Assembly: GCA_020740775.1 (NCBI GenBank) | Contig: JAHEWK010000001.1 | Location: 4,278,001 to 4,342,000 of the forward strand | Direction: 5' to 3' | Length of the DNA stretch: 64,000 nt | Source: Ilyonectria destructans | Lineage: Eukaryota; Ascomycota; Sordariomycetes; Hypocreales; Nectriaceae | Shown: in pieces, positions 1 to 11,014 of the stretch | Layout of the letters: each line of letters starts with the position of its first letter | Numbering within the stretch: position 1 is the stretch's first letter | Position numbers and translations under genes: made by a program | Notes under the pieces: model-generated | What the model saw: only the letters and a program-made list of their open reading frames with translations | The model's database searches: none | What the model was told of the DNA's origin: nothing

Positions 1-398
1 GACTCGAGGCGACGCTCGAGCAGCTTGCGCAGGCGGGCGCGCAAACCTGGTAGGAGGCGGCCCATGAGGTAGGGGAGGAGGATGGAGCCGGCGACATAGG
101 CGGCACGGCGGTCGACGGCGGGGAGGCGGCCATCGCGGGAGTCGACCTGGACGAGGTCGCAGTACTCCTCGCCGAGCGTGCGATTGCCCGGGAGCGTGGT
201 GAGGACGTAGTAGAGGAGGGTAGCTGCGGTGCGGAGCTCCGGCGCGGCGGCGTGGGTTGCGCGGGCGCCGCGCAGCCGCCGGAAGAGGTCGCTGAGTTCT
301 TGCGTCAGGCGGCCGGTGAAGTAGCTGTCTTTTTGATGCGCGCGGATGACATCGGGCGCGGTGGCGAAGGGGTAGGGGGAGGCGGTAGACGAGGCCAT
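1..398 (-). CDS. pex10: Peroxisome biogenesis factor 10 (PEX10), 5' part only
   Basis: The minus strand reads from an ATG at 398 to the window edge without a stop (about 132 codons), so only the N-terminus is present. The protein opens with a YPFATAPDVIRAHQKDSYF block, then LTQELSDLFRRLRGAR and GNRTLGEEYCDLVQVD, which match the N-terminal Pex2/Pex12 domain of fungal Pex10. Pex10 is a RING E3 ubiquitin ligase of the peroxisomal membrane; with Pex2 and Pex12 it ubiquitinates the import receptor Pex5 for recycling. The RING finger lies C-terminal and therefore outside the window. The ATG is the only one at the head of the conserved region. No intron is seen in the visible part. Family recognition is firm; the truncation is only an edge effect. 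Confidence 0.88.
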   Translation of the reverse strand, partial: MASSTASPYPFATAPDVIRAHQKDSYFTGRLTQELSDLFRRLRGARATHAAAPELRTAATLLYYVLTTLPGNRTLGEEYCDLVQVDSRDGRLPAVDRRAAYVAGSILLPYLMGRLLPGLRARLRKLLERRLE

Positions 399-1021
399 CG
401 TGAAGGGTTCGGTTCGGGGGGAGGTGTCGAGGAGGAGGACGATAAGGCGCTCGGCCTGGAGGGTTGGGGGGACCGCAGTAGATGCCGAGACCTGACGAGA
501 TTATGTATGTGATGGTGTAGATTAATCGGGCCGTGGGTACCCCTTGCGTCGTGTATCGTGGTCGTCGTGCAAGTCGGTGATGGTGAAGACGGCGGGTTTC
601 GGTCGTGACCGGGGTCGGCGGTTGGATTGAATCGAGCCTCGGGTCAATGTCCGGGAAGTTGGCCGGCGTCGGGCGGCACCTCCCATGTGCTGGCCATGTG
701 TCTGGGGTAATAAGACGGCGCTCACTGCCAAAGTAGGTAACTACTCGCCACTAATTGGCTAAAGCGATCGCATCCTTTAGTTTCTAAAATCCTAAGTAGC
801 CTCGGGTCTGTGGATATTAATCCTGTTAAGATGGATTGCACTATTTTCATGTTTGTGAGCGCGGCTACTTGTGGCTGACTCTCCCGATTATTAGTAGGTA
901 GCAAGCATTGCAGCTCGCCGCATGTACACCTATACGCTTATCTTAGTATTTACACAATCCTGTACAAAAACACACAAACTCCTACGCCGATGAGCCTGTA
1001 TCATGTCCCTTCCCGCATCCA
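399..1021. other. Intergenic region pex10 / Zn2Cys6 regulator
   Basis: This stretch holds the pex10 promoter (reading left) and the 3' flank of the Zn2Cys6 gene. GC drops between about 720 and 1,000. No ORF here has family-like sequence and no RNA gene was recognised. Confidence 0.5.
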
Positions 1022-3284
1022 TCACGGTCCCAAAGTCGGATTTTGGTTGAAATCAAACGGCGCGTGAATCCCCTGCTCGGGAGCCTGAAGCTGTATGTTC
1101 AGAAACTCGTCCGTCACGAGCGTGCCCAGTTCCTCGTTCCACTGCGCCATCAGCTCCGCCGTCACGCCCTGGCCGAGCTCGAGGCCGTTCATCAGGTCTG
1201 GCACGATGAGCGGATCCTCGGGCGGCATCACCGCCTGGGCGTTGCGCGCCCTCACGATGTAGTCTTTGAGCTCGCCGACGCACGGCCACGTGTGCTGTAC
1301 CTGCTCCATCGCGTCGAGGATCGTCGACAGGGAGCGCGCAATATCCGAGTCGTCCCAGGACGCACACTGGAAGAACCGCTTCATCATGACGGTGCCTGCC
1401 GCCGTAGAGAGCGTCTGGACGAAGTCTAGTGATAAGGATCGGTAACGGTAGTGGCGCGAGTAGGTTCGCATCAGCCGCAGGATGGCCTGGAGTGATTCGT
1501 AACAAATCTCCACATCTTCACTCTCAGCGATTCCTGGCTTCTCAAACATGTGGGATGGAGGCCTGTGGAGGATAATCATGACCGTGTGGAACATCATGCT
1601 TTAGCAGGTTAGCGAACACGCACGCCCCTATCGGGAAGTTAACTTACTGCATACGGAGCACCGCTGGTTGCACAACGCCGACTGTCCATTGATTCCAATG
1701 CAAGGTTCCGGGAAGGCTGGATAGCCATTTGGTTAATGAGACATGAATCTGCCTCGACCTTGCTGCCGCCACCGTATCGTCTACGTTCCCTCGGCGGTTC
1801 TCAAACAACTCGGTGATCATGACATGAACGATCTTGCATAGTTCAGCCTGGTAAATGAAGGATCCTACGAGCGCGACGCCATCCTCGAATTCCGTTGCTG
1901 ATGTGCCTTTACAGACGTAGGTGTCAAGCAGACCCTCCCAGTCGGGTGGATACTGCAGCCGAATCGTGTTGCGGACGTCGGACTCGCTGGGATGTAGAGC
2001 TGGCGGCCTTCCAAAGTACAGGCTTAGCTGTTTGTCGGCGATGAAGATGGCCCAGTAGACGCGTCTCAAGATTTCTGTATCGCGGACAGACAGTTCCGTT
2101 GCGCGATTCGAGGATTCGGCCGACGCATCCCAGTTGTTCGGGTCTAGATGGAGCCCCATTTCATGTGCCAATCTGAACGCCATTCCGCAAAAGAGCCAAC
2201 CCTTGGACGTATGCCCAACACCAATCTCGCGGTATCCAAGAAGGGCCAGGGCCTGCAGGGTCGTGAGATCCGGGCTATCCAGCATTGAGTAGATGAGCGT
2301 TTGGGCCTGGTTTGCGAAGATGTCGGAGATGTTTCTGGAGTCGTCGAGCTGCATGGCGCCAAGAGCGCAGATGGAAAAGAGCAGCGCATCTGAGTAGTAT
2401 TTGCCTGAGCCTATGTCGTAGTCGCGCAGAAAATACTCCCTGTACACGAGCATGTGGAAGTGGTACTGGTATTTGAAGTAGGCTGCCATGCACATCTGCG
2501 ACGTCTCATCGTGCGGCGCATACATGAAGCTGTGGTCACTGGAGCTCATGACGCTGTTGTTCTCGGACAACCCCGAGCTGGTAAATGGCGGCGCGGTGCT
2601 CAATTCCAACGGGGAAGTGCTGTCGCTAGGGGAGATGGATGCCTCGTGCGAGAGGTGGATGTGGAACGCGCTGGTGCCGCCAAAGAACTGCGTCGCATTG
2701 CTTGATCGCGGGCGCCTCAACTGCCCAGAGCGCACCTGAGCTGCGACAACCTTGGGGTCCGCGTTTGTCTTTTGTTCCAAGGCAGGCTTGGAGGATGAGA
2801 GGTCCGCCGAGGCTGGAGGTGAAAGGGCCAGCTCGGAGAGCATGTCGTCTCGCTCGGTGCTGTCAGCGACGGCGAGTTTGCGGATGAGCAGCTCCAGGGA
2901 TGCGACCTGGCCCTCGAGAGCTTGCACATAGCCTTTGGATATAGGTCTTTGTTGCGTGTGATGAGCATTCGCGCGTCGACGGTTGAGAGAGATACATCAG
3001 GTGTCTTACCGTTGCTTCTCACCACTTCCGCTGAGGATACACTCTGTGCCGGCCTTGACACACCGCGAACAAGGTCGCTTGCGGTCACATTTGATCTAAA
3101 CCACCGCGTCAACGCTGAAAGCGATCATTGATACAAAGCAAAAGTTCACACCTTGCGGCGACGACATCGTTCACATCTGGGAACTCGGTCAGCCGCTGGT
3201 GGGGAATCATGCTATGAGAGGGGTTTACGCCGCGACTCACGATATCTTGATGGACTCGCCCAGAGGCGTCTGCGTGTCCTCCAT
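1022..3284 (-). CDS. Zn2Cys6 transcription factor with fungal_trans domain
   Basis: Five exons join in frame to 676 aa: 3284-3241, 3176-3152, 3095-3010, 2946-1648 and 1598-1022. Introns are 64, 56, 63 and 49 nt with canonical ends. The Zn2Cys6 binuclear cluster (C16, C19, C26, C32, C35, C42; spacing 2-6-5-2-6) is spread over exons 1-3. It is followed by a linker (RPISKGYVQALEGQVASLE) that usually begins a coiled-coil dimerisation segment. The middle homology domain is visible as RRVYWAIFIADKQLSLYFGR and, across the last intron, RMHMMFHTVMIILHRPP. The start gives MEDTQTPLGESIKIS immediately before the first Cys; other upstream frames lack an ATG or need a 29-nt intron. This is a nuclear regulator of unknown target. 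Its position beside the hydro-lyase and 5-oxoprolinase genes suggests a pathway-specific role, which is inference. Confidence 0.85.
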
Positions 3285-3759
3285 GATGCCACGGCTTGCG
3301 CAACCACTCTCGTTGGCCGATCTGCACTTGGAAATGGGGTTCTACTATGGCGGAATGGATTAGCCACAGCGGCGTTGTGTTTGATGTTGGAGACTGAGAG
3401 TCCAGACCATTGCAAGTGCGCTAAATTGTCCCTTTTGGGAGGTGCGTCACTTGACATCTCCAACTAAATTTAGTTACTTACATGGTGCGACGCCATGCAA
3501 CCATCCTACCTTTGATACTCCTGAACCTCATTTCCACATAACGCAACACCACTGCATCACGAATTGAAGCTAGAACATCGAAGTGTGTATATCCCATCGT
3601 CAAATTTATATTAACCTGTTTGTGTCTGATGACAGAAATCCAAATCCTGATGCTGACCCTGCCGTCGCTAATCTGGACTCGGTAATCGGACATCGCCTGA
3701 TCACATCAACCTCAAGCATCCCAAGGCCATAACGCCCTTCTATAAGTTCTATTCATGTG
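3285..3759. promoter_or_regulatory. Promoter region of the Zn2Cys6 regulator
   Basis: These 475 bp lie between the regulator start and the stop codon of the upstream same-strand hydro-lyase gene. They must contain the regulator promoter and the hydro-lyase 3' UTR. The region is AT-rich around 3,420-3,720. No specific operator was identified. Confidence 0.45.
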
Positions 3760-4641
3760 TCACGCCTCAACGATGTCTTTGTCAACCGCATCCAACACCA
3801 GCATGTGTCCGGGTGCATGCGCCATCACAGTTCCCGTCAGTCCCGCTCTCATCACGGCCTCTTGTGGCGTGACACCGCAGCCCCAGAAAACGGGGACTTC
3901 TTCAGCGTCCTCGTTGCGCAACTCGCCCAGTCTTCGCCCGTCAAGTGTCAGCGGAGCGTCTCCCCACTCTGGATCATCAATGTCCCTGATTCCCAGGGCT
4001 TCCAGAGCTTCCCAGCCCCAGCATATGGGTTCTCCGTGCGTGCTGCTGTACTTTCTCGTAATGTTTCTGACCAGGTCGATGTTCTGTTTTTGATACGGCC
4101 GCATCGATACCACGTAAGTTCCCTCCTGGAAGACTCCGGAAGGACATAGCGGTATCTTTGTCTTGTACATGGCGACGTTTCTATTTAACACGGTATGGCG
4201 AGGAGGCAACCCTGCTGCTGTCAGCTCCGCCTCGAAGCTGTAAGAACAGCCGATGAGGAAGGCGATGTGATCCTGGGTCCACTCGGCTGTAATATCGCTA
4301 CAGGATGACTTTTCTAGAAGCGAGTCCTTGTATACCATATACCGCGGCGAGTCGGTCCTGATATCGCATCCGTCGGCCAAGATGTCGTTTCCCTTGAGGC
4401 CCCGAATCCAGGACTTGACAGAATCGTACTGCCCAACGGAACTCGACTCCGCAATCAACGGACAGGGAACGGGGTTCCGCGCGCAGAGGGCCCGGAAGTC
4501 GGCCGCATAGCGGGACGGGAGGATGATGAGATTCGCCTGGAGATGGCCCGGAGCCAACCCCGAAGTTGAGGTGGTGTGGAGATTATGTCGGGCGGCGGAT
4601 CGGGCGTCCTTTGCCGTGATTAGCACTGATGCCGCCGCCAT
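3760..4641 (-). CDS. DUF1445 / YcsI-type putative hydro-lyase (D-glutamate cyclase-like)
   Basis: A single exon encodes 293 aa from the ATG at 4641; the frame is open further upstream but has no ATG there. Family blocks occur in order: SGLAPGHLQANLIILPS near residue 30, DIRTDSPRYMVYKD, IAFLIGCSYSFEAEL, YVVSMRPY and the C-terminal VFWGCGVTPQEAVMRA...MAHAPGHMLVLD. These are diagnostic of UPF0317/DUF1445. In Bacillus subtilis the homologue ycsI sits with the ycsF-kipI-kipA genes, now known as the 5-oxoprolinase pxpABC, and the mammalian D-glutamate cyclase DGLUCY carries this domain. The gene is divergent from a 5-oxoprolinase across an 898-bp promoter, so a role in forming or handling 5-oxoproline is a reasonable inference. 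The exact reaction is not settled by sequence. No signal peptide is seen. Confidence 0.88.
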   Translation of the reverse strand: MAAASVLITAKDARSAARHNLHTTSTSGLAPGHLQANLIILPSRYAADFRALCARNPVPCPLIAESSSVGQYDSVKSWIRGLKGNDILADGCDIRTDSPRYMVYKDSLLEKSSCSDITAEWTQDHIAFLIGCSYSFEAELTAAGLPPRHTVLNRNVAMYKTKIPLCPSGVFQEGTYVVSMRPYQKQNIDLVRNITRKYSSTHGEPICWGWEALEALGIRDIDDPEWGDAPLTLDGRRLGELRNEDAEEVPVFWGCGVTPQEAVMRAGLTGTVMAHAPGHMLVLDAVDKDIVEA

Positions 4642-5539
4642 GGTCCTGTCATAACAGACAGTTACTGAAAGTTGAAAGGTGAAGAGGAGAGGTATGCGGA
4701 GAGGAGCTAGCGAGGGGAAGTCGCCAGAACTACGACGACGGCAGAAATAGAGCAATCTCGGCTCGTGTGACACTGAGCATGAAAATGCCCCAGGCACTGA
4801 TAGTCTGGTGAGACTAAGGGAAGCCAAGGGAATAACTAGAGACGAGGTGGACAGCGGTTCAGTGGACACTGTGGGTGTTGACCCGGACACTGCACATGGA
4901 CAACTGGTATCGAAGGAGTTGATGCTATTCCCAGACCAGAACGACGGTGGATTCGACTCGAACACTGAACCCGACTGCGGCGAGATTAAGTAATGGCATT
5001 GCTTTATTTATGCCTCAAGGAGCAGCAACTCCGATCCTCCTCTTGGTCCTCTATTCAACTTGTGTGAATCACGACCAAAAAACCATGCCGTTACCCTAAA
5101 AGTGCGAATTAGTGTCTCTCGCTATCTTTTCGCGACTTCAGCCGGACATCCGCCTCCGCTCCCCCACTGAGCTCCATCTCCAGCCGTGTCCAGCTCCATT
5201 TCTCCACAGTCAGCACTCTTTCAAGGCCAAGTATTGTTCCAAAAGCGGATTTGGGGCCTCCGCTGTCGGTCGTCTCAGTGGCGGTGCTCCTCACAAAGGC
5301 GTCATGTCAACGGCTTTTGCAGCAGCGGTTCACAACGGTTCATGATTGCGGGGATCCCGAATCACGTAACAAATCTCCGCGCTTCCACTCACTTCACGGA
5401 ACAGCGGCCCCGAGTTCACGAAGCGCGCTTCAGCCTGGAGCGAGGGAAGCAATTATTTAATAGCAGGATTTCCCGCCATATCCGGTTGGACCTCTTCAAT
5501 TTAGACCTAATAGCCTAGGGATGACTGCCGGCAACAACA
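4642..5539. promoter_or_regulatory. Divergent promoter: hydro-lyase / 5-oxoprolinase
   Basis: This 898-bp region separates two outward-facing genes and must contain both promoters. Only short ORFs without family similarity occur here. A shared control region fits co-expression of the two enzymes, possibly by the adjacent Zn2Cys6 factor. No binding site was demonstrated. Confidence 0.55.
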
Positions 5540-8500
5540 ATGGCTGCTGACAATTCAACCCCTCCCGCCTCAGCGGCCAACATCCGCATCGCCATTGATC
5601 GCGGCGGCACTTTCACAGACGTCCACGCCTCCGTGCCCGGCCGCCCCGACATCATCCTCAAGCTTCTCTCCGAAGACCCTTCCAACTACAAGGATGCTCC
5701 CACCGAAGGCATCCGCCGCATCCTGGAGCAGGTCACCGGGGACTCCCACCCGCGGGGTTCGCCGCTTGACCTGAGCCGCATCGAGCACATCCGTATGGGC
5801 ACCACCGTCGGCACAAACGCCCTGCTAGAACGCAAGGGAGCTCGCTCTGCTCTGCTGGTTACCAAGGGCTTCCGGGACCTGCTCAAGATTGGCAACCAGA
5901 CCCGGCCCAACATCTTTGACTTGACTGCCAAGAGACCCAGCCTGCTGCACGAGGTGACAGTCGAGGTGGATGAGAGAGTCACGCTCGAGGCTTACACGGA
6001 GAATGCAACCCCCCAAGACATCGATGTGTCGAGCGATGGTGAGCTGTGCTTGGGCGTCACAGGAGAAGTTGTCCGCGTGTTGCGCAAACCCGACATGGGT
6101 GCTGTCCGGACCGAGTTGCAGAAGATCTGGGACATGGGCATTCGCTCACTGTCCGTCGTATTCCTGCACTCATACCTCTACCCCGACCATGAGCGGCTCG
6201 TGGGTGAAGCTGCCCGGAAGATTGGCTTCTCCGTCGTCGAGTCTTCGGCACTGCAGCCCATGATCAAAGTCGTCCCTCGCGGCATGTCCGCGACAGCCGA
6301 CGCATACCTCACCCCAACTATCAAGAAGTACATCGACTCTGTCTCCAGCAACTTCACTGGCGGCCTGGGATCTGCCGGCTCACGGTGCGAGTTCATGCAG
6401 TCGGACGGCGGTCTGGTTGACTTCCGCAAGTTTAGCGGCTTGAAGAGCATTCTGTCCGGCCCGGCCGGTGGCGTCGTGGGTTATGCGCAAACCACCTGGG
6501 ACGACGAGGAGAAGAAGCCCGTCATTGGCTTCGATATGGGAGGCACCTCTACCGACTGCTCGCGATTTTCCGGCACCTATGAGCATGTGTTTGAGACCAC
6601 AACTGCCGGAATCTCCATTCAGTCTCCCCAACTGGATATCAACACGTAAGTTACACTCCGCTTTATAAAAGATTGCATTGCTCACATCTCCCAAGAGTCG
6701 CTGCAGGCGGCGGCTCTATGCTATTCTGGAGAGGAGGTCTCTTCGTGGTCGGTCCCGAGTCCGCCGGCGCGCACCCTGGTCCAGCCTGCTATCGCAAGGG
6801 CGGCCCTCTTACCGTTACTGATGCGAACCTGTTCCTCGGTCGTATCAAGCCCGAGTACTTCCCCAAGATCTTTGGCCCCAACGAAGATGAACCCCTGGGG
6901 CTGGAGATCACCACCAAGAAGTTTGAGGAGTTGACCGCCAAGATCAATGCCGATAACCGAGCAGATGGCAAGGCAGAGCTTTCGGCTCAGGCTGTTGCTC
7001 TTGGATTCCTCCGTGTTGCGGACGAGGTCATGGCCCGGCCTATTCGTGCCTTGACTGAGGCTCGAGGTTACGATACATCTGATCATCTCCTGGCATGCTT
7101 CGGAGGTGCTGGTGGACAGCACGCCTGCTCCCTAGCCAAGGCTCTTTCCATCTCACGAGTTGTTGTCCACAAGTTTTCGTCAATTCTCTCGGCGTATGGT
7201 CTCTCGCTGGCGGACGTGGTGCACGAGGCACAACGCCCAGGTGCCATTGCGTACGGAGAGTCTACCAAGAAGGAGACCGAGGCCATACTCGAGGAGCTCG
7301 CAAAGGAGGCCACCGAACAGCTTGTCAGCCAAGGTATCCCCGAGAACCAGGTTCGCTATGAACGATACCTCAATCTCCGATACGAAGGCTCAGCGACTTC
7401 TTTCATGATTCTCAAGGAGGGAGAGGGCGGAGAGGAGAGCGATTTCCAAGCTCTGTTCGAGAAGCGGCACATGCGAGAGTTTGGCTTCAAGTCTCCTGGA
7501 AAGAAGCTCTTGATCGACGACTTCCGAGTCCGAGGCGTTGGTTCTGCCGCGTCGCACCAGGGAGAGAGTCCCTATGTGCAACTCAAGAAGGTCACTCGAG
7601 TTGCCCCCCCATCTCGCAAGGAGACTACACAGGTGTGCTTTGATGCGTCGGCCGGCCGTGTTGATACCCCCGTCTACATTCTTAGCGAATTAGCTGCCGG
7701 TGTTCAGATCACCGGCCCTGCTCTCATCCTGGATAAGACGCTCACCATCCTTGTTGTCCCCGGCAGCACCGCAACTATTACCGACAGCTGCGTTGTGATA
7801 GACCTTGAGACTAGTACCGCTTCTGGGGCAACACAAGAGAAGGCCGTTGAGTCTAAAAAGGAGGTGTCGCCGATTCAACTCTCCATCTTTGGACACCGCT
7901 TTATGTCTATCGCAGAGCAAATGGGACGCACCCTGCAGAAGACTGCCGTTTCTACCAACATCAAGGAGCGCCTTGACTTCTCCTGCGCTCTTTTCTCCCC
8001 TGATGGCGGTCTCGTCGCCAACGCACCGCATGTGCCCGTTCACTTGGGGTCCATGCAGTTTGCTGTCAAGTACCAGCACAACCGATGGAAGGGCCAACTC
8101 CAGGACGGAGACGTTCTCGTATCAAATCACCCGTCCTGTGGCGGCACGCATTTGCCCGATATTACAGTCATCACTCCTGTTTTTGATGACAGAGGCGACA
8201 TTGTGTTCTATGTGGCGTCGCGTGGTCACCATGCTGATATTGGCGGACTGCTGCCGGGATCTATGCCTCCTTCATCGAAAACCCTTGCGGAAGAGGGAGC
8301 CGCTATTGAGGCGGAGAAGCTGGTCACTCAAGGAGTTTTCAACGAGGAGCGGATTACCGAGCTGCTGCTTGTCGAGCCTGCGAAGCATCCTGGTTGCTCA
8401 GGCACGCGCTGCCTGGCCGACAACCTCTTCGACCTCAAGGCCCAGGTTGCGGCTAATAATAAGGGTGTACACCTTGTGCGCGCACTCATCGAAGAGAGTG

Positions 8501-9474
8501 GCCTCGAGACTGTCCAGACTTATATGTACGCCATCCAAGAGACTGCGGAGCGATCTGTGCGGGAGCTTTTGCAGAGGGTTCGCGAGCGATCATCAGGCGC
8601 GCCATTGAAGGCGGTTGACTACATGGATGATGGTTCATGCATCTCCCTGGCCGTAACAATCTCCGAGGATGGCTCTGCTACGTTTGACTTCAGCGGTACT
8701 GGACCCGAGGTTTACGGAAACACGAATGCGCCAGTGGCCATCACGCACTCTGCCATCATCTACTCTCTGCGGTGCCTCATCCAGTCCGACGTCCCTCTCA
8801 ACCAGGGATGCCTGTCCCCGATCACCATCAACATCCCTCCTTCCTCGCTGCTGGCACCGTCCAAGACAGCCAGCGTCGTGGGCGGCAACGTGCTCACGTC
8901 GCAGCGCATCACGGATGTAATCCTCAAGGCATTCCAGGCATGCGCAGATAGCCAAGGATGCATGAACAACCTCACGTTCGGCAAGGGTGGCAAGGATGCA
9001 TCTGGCAACCACGTCCCCGGGTTCGGATACTACGAGACCATCGGCGGCGGCTCGGGAGCGGGCCCAACGTGGGAGGGCGAGAGCGGTGTTCACACGCACA
9101 TGACCAACACGCGCATCACGGACCCGGAGGTGTTCGAGAAGCGATACCCATGCCTGCTGCACCGGTTTGGGATCCGCGAAGGGTCCGGAGGGCGCGGGGC
9201 TCAGGCGGGAGGAGACGGCATCGTACGAGACATCGAGTTCCGCGAGGACGGCATCAAGGTGAGCCTGCTGACGGAGCGACGATCCAGGGCGCCTCGGGGC
9301 GGAAATGGCGGCGAGGATGGCAGCATGGGCAAGAACGTGCTGGTGACCCGAGATGAAGAGGGAGCGGCCAAGATCATCAGCCTCGGCGGCAAGGCAACGG
9401 TGGAAGTGGGCAAGGGAGACCGCGTGGTGATCGAGACTCCCGGAGGCGGAGGTTGGGGTTCGAAGACAGAGTGA
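5540..9474 (+). CDS. 5-oxoprolinase (ATP-hydrolysing), HyuA-HyuB fusion
   Basis: Two exons (5540-6645 and 6696-9474, 50-nt intron) give 1,294 aa, the usual length for the eukaryotic enzyme. It catalyses ATP-dependent opening of 5-oxo-L-proline to L-glutamate in the gamma-glutamyl (glutathione) cycle and is normally cytosolic. Order of domains: N-terminal hydantoinase A region with a phosphate-binding-type [12 protein letters not shown] near residue 14 and [18 protein letters not shown]; hydantoinase A core with FDMGGTSTD near residue 330; then, from about residue 760, the hydantoinase B half with [17 protein letters not shown] near 876 and a glycine-rich [10 protein letters not shown] near 1151. 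The intron lies between QLDIN and VAAGGGS. The reading frame is intact and the start has good context (aacaATGGCT). Expression may be coordinated with the divergent DUF1445 gene. Confidence 0.95.
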
Positions 9475-9560
9475 GCATCACTGCGAGTGTGTATCAGCGT
9501 GAGGATGAAGATGGGAATAAGAGAGGCCGAGAGCCAGAGACAAAAGGGTTAGAACTGCGA

Positions 9561-9602
<42 letters not shown>

Positions 9603-11014
9603 AATAGATGTGCTGCAGGGTCGAATACACAACCACAGGGAGGCCATGGCGACGTCGAGGGCTATTCTAAAAGCAGACCCCATCGGGCCATGATGTACTG
9701 TACTGTACAATTCATTGCGATTAGATAGGAATAATTGGCAATCAGCGAGATCTGAGACTATTAAGAAGAAATGCATGCTCTCCCAAATCAACGCAATCCC
9801 CCTGTAACACATGGCGCACCTACAGCCCCGGCAAACGGCAACCGGCACCACCAAACGCTACCAACTCCGGAGGGACCCCCTGTACTTCGTATGGAGGAGG
9901 GATTAGTACTGGCATTGGGGACAAAAAAGCGCCTGGAAGATTTAATCAACGGAGCCCTTTTGGGCGGGCAGTGAGTGGCAGGGCGGCGGGATGGAAAAGA
10001 GGAGTGTGTACTCCGTACTCTGTAATGGATCGGCCATGTCCCTTGGGTAGGACAAGGCAAACATGATGCATAGAACAGTCTGGACCAGCAGGCAGGGAAA
10101 ATCAGGGCAAGTCAGGGTACACAGGGGCTGGGCATCATTAGGTATGGGTGCTGCGATAAATTGGCCTGAATCATCCATCCAAGATGTGGCCTATCCGGGG
10201 CATGGAACGTATGTACGCGCCTCGGGTGGTATGTACGACTACGTACGCGCGGTGTAATGGAATGTATGAGTGTGAATGGCCCCAACTCCCTGCTCCCTGT
10301 TAAATGGGGTCTGGCGTTGACACGGGTTATGCAATTAATCACTACGGAGCAGCGTAGGCCTCGTATCAAAGACACGACAACATCCAATCCCGGGACACGA
10401 AGCACGTATCACAGAGCACACGCTATGCAATCAATCCAATTGTTGGTGGGCCGCCGAGTACCCAGTACGAGTACCTAGTACGATTTCATTGTGGAGAAAT
10501 ATTCAATAGCGCTTAATAGTCTTGGGCACTTTTAGCACTAGGACTTTGCGGCGTCGGCCTCGACTCCATACAGACGATAGTCGAGCTTGGCTCTCTGCAT
10601 CACCGACTCGGCTCGTGTGGGCCTTCACTTCTTCCCTTTTGTGCCCTGAATGATGCCATGAATTCCCCAGCATTCACTTGTACTTTATCATTTTCGTTTT
10701 GAGTTTTGCTTTGTGGCTGGCGTTGGATTGTTGGTCCCTGAACTTGTTTATTCTCATTCTCCTCCACTCTCGAGTACAATGTCACCAGCCGAACTCGACG
10801 ATACTAGAACCGCGTCACTGACTTAGTGGCTTCCCTCCAGCGCCACTTTCATCTTTTCCACCCCCTTTTCTATCCCTTCGCGTGCCTTTACATCTGGCGC
10901 GTCGCTTCAATTCAGAAAGATTTTAGGAGATTCAAAAGAGACGAGTGACTGTGAGAGAGAGGGAGAAACAGTGTACGCGAGCTATTCAGTTGGCCCTCGC
11001 CTACAACTTCAACC
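9475..11014. other. Intergenic region 5-oxoprolinase / carboxylesterase
   Basis: About 1.5 kb without a convincing gene. It holds the 5-oxoprolinase 3' flank with an ATG trinucleotide tract (9561-9599), a patch of GTAC/TACG-rich sequence near 10,205-10,256, and the carboxylesterase promoter with a CT-rich stretch at about 10,830-10,880. Confidence 0.5.
9561..9599. repeat. (ATG)13 microsatellite
   Basis: Thirteen perfect copies of ATG lie about 85 bp after the 5-oxoprolinase stop, probably in its 3' UTR. They produce artefactual poly-Met and poly-His frames. Confidence 0.95.

Noticed and set aside
3212..3463. Upstream start for the Zn2Cys6 gene at 3457
   Set aside because: It is frame-compatible only with a 45-nt intron and gives an unconvincing N-terminus. 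The start at 3284 with a 64-nt intron places MEDTQTPLGESIKIS directly before the zinc cluster.
4642..4965. N-terminal extension of the DUF1445 protein
   Set aside because: The open frame continues upstream but has no ATG; family alignment begins just after the ATG at 4641.
5570..9413. Long minus-strand and out-of-frame ORFs across the 5-oxoprolinase gene
   Set aside because: They are shadows of GC-rich coding sequence; only the 1,294-aa frame matches a family along its whole length.
9549..9854. Minus-strand frame with a poly-His run and the plus-strand poly-Met frame
   Set aside because: Both are translations of the (ATG)13 microsatellite after the 5-oxoprolinase gene.
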